Source: Thermoplasmata archaeon (GTDB lineage Archaea; Thermoplasmatota; E2; DHVEG-1). Taken from it: DNA of 6,672 nt. The position numbers and the translations under genes are program-made. The notes under the pieces were generated by a model. That model was not told where the DNA came from and ran no database searches. It was given only the letters and a program-made list of their open reading frames with translations. Where the stretch lies: assembly GCA_003649845.1 (NCBI GenBank), contig QMTB01000088.1, forward strand, positions 1 through 6,672, read 5' to 3'. This document shows, one piece after another, positions 6,072 to 6,672 of the stretch (its first letter is position 1; every line of letters starts with the position of its first letter).

Positions 6072-6672
6072 TTAGTCATCGCATTCCTTTTCAAGTGCAC
6101 CACATTGAATCAACTCTTTGTCTTCCTCTTCTCGCATGGCTCTCTCTTTTTCAACTGCTTCTCTATGAGCTTTATCACCTGCTGCTCCTTTTAATCGTTC
6201 GGATAGATTCCTAATGTTTTCCTCTGGACCATAACAGATCAACACATCTCCTTTAGATACCGTTATATCCCTGGGTGGTGCCCCTATAAACATCTCTCCA
6301 TTCTTTATTTTCTTATAAACAGCAAGAACAATAACCCCCTCTTCATTCAAACGGAGATCGCTTAATTTCTTATTCTCCAGCCAACTACCTTTTTTCACCA
6401 TAAACTTTCCAATGGAATACCCCCTACTTACACCTAGTAATTCCTCATAATCATAGATTTTTAAACTTGTGAACCTCTCCAATCCTCTTTTTATAATCCA
6501 TCTAAGAGCACGATCGATCAGTTTAGACCGACTAAAAAGAAAGAGGATTAGAAGACCAATGACTAACCAAATAAGAATAGCAGTAGCTTCTGCCTCTGTT
6601 TGTCCGATGAATGTAAGGAGAAGAGTAGCTATAGCAGATATAATTCCAGCGTTACCAATAAAAATTAAAATC
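6072..6672 (-). CDS. Membrane protein with C-terminal TrkA-C (RCK_C) domain, 5' end cut by window
   Basis: The open frame continues without a stop to the window edge, giving the last 199 residues. A TTG at 6482 is internal, not a start: it has no convincing ribosome-binding site and the upstream codons encode conserved membrane segments. Fragment residues 1-23 form a hydrophobic helix with GNAGI (6-10). A short acidic loop follows, then a second helix (about 30-46), then the basic amphipathic stretch SRSKLIDRALRWIIKR (47-62). The RCK_C domain (about 83-165) includes GSWLENKKLSDLRL and GEMFIGAPPRDITVSKGD, ending in a charged tail with AHREAVEKE. This matches a TrkA-C membrane protein family common in bacteria, about 210-230 residues long, which also has a TGFTTSEAE-like block that would lie outside this window. 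RCK_C domains bind small ligands, including cyclic di-AMP in some potassium transporters, so a role in ion homeostasis is possible but not shown. Family confident, function not. Confidence 0.88.
   Translation of the reverse strand, partial: ILIFIGNAGIISAIATLLLTFIGQTEAEATAILIWLVIGLLILFLFSRSKLIDRALRWIIKRGLERFTSLKIYDYEELLGVSRGYSIGKFMVKKGSWLENKKLSDLRLNEEGVIVLAVYKKIKNGEMFIGAPPRDITVSKGDVLICYGPEENIRNLSERLKGAAGDKAHREAVEKERAMREEEDKELIQCGALEKECDD

Noticed and set aside
6480..6482. TTG at 6482 as the start of a soluble 136-residue RCK_C protein
   Set aside because: The frame continues upstream to the window edge through two hydrophobic helices that belong to the family.

Overview
The window looks archaeal. 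It carries a Cdc48/VAT-type double AAA+ ATPase with an aromatic D1 pore loop and an archaeal-style Hsp20. Starts are preceded by strong GGAGG/GAGGTG-type Shine-Dalgarno sites. The two best upstream regions each contain an archaeal TATTTAAA TATA box about 26 bp before a plausible transcription start. The DNA is AT-rich, with frequent ATA and AGA codons. A euryarchaeal or Thermoplasmata-like lineage is my guess, but no marker here fixes the phylum.

All five genes lie on the minus strand, so transcription runs from high to low coordinates. From the right edge: (1) the 3' two thirds of a membrane protein with a TrkA-C/RCK_C cytosolic domain, cut by the window end; (2) an AT-rich 142-bp gap with a good promoter and palindromic repeats; (3) hsp20, followed after 54 bp by (4) cdc48, probably one proteostasis operon ending in a hairpin terminator directly after the cdc48 stop; (5) a 345-bp gap with the promoter of the next unit; (6) a lysine-ketoglutarate reductase gene (LKR), followed after 44 bp by (7) a saccharopine dehydrogenase gene (SDH), ending in a hairpin plus oligo-T terminator at the left edge.

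LKR and SDH together make the saccharopine pathway: lysine plus 2-oxoglutarate to saccharopine, then to glutamate plus 2-aminoadipate semialdehyde, or the reverse. Both proteins resemble the two halves of the animal/plant bifunctional enzyme (AASS, LKR/SDH), in the same order and split at the fusion point. hsp20 and cdc48 pair a holdase with an unfoldase, suggesting joint stress control.

The most interesting points are the AASS-like split pair in an archaeal context, the palindrome and repeated 10-mers in the hsp20 promoter, and the Cdc48 C-terminus lacking a proteasome-docking HbYX tail. I found no clear novel multi-gene system, no CRISPR array, no mobile element and no RNA gene.
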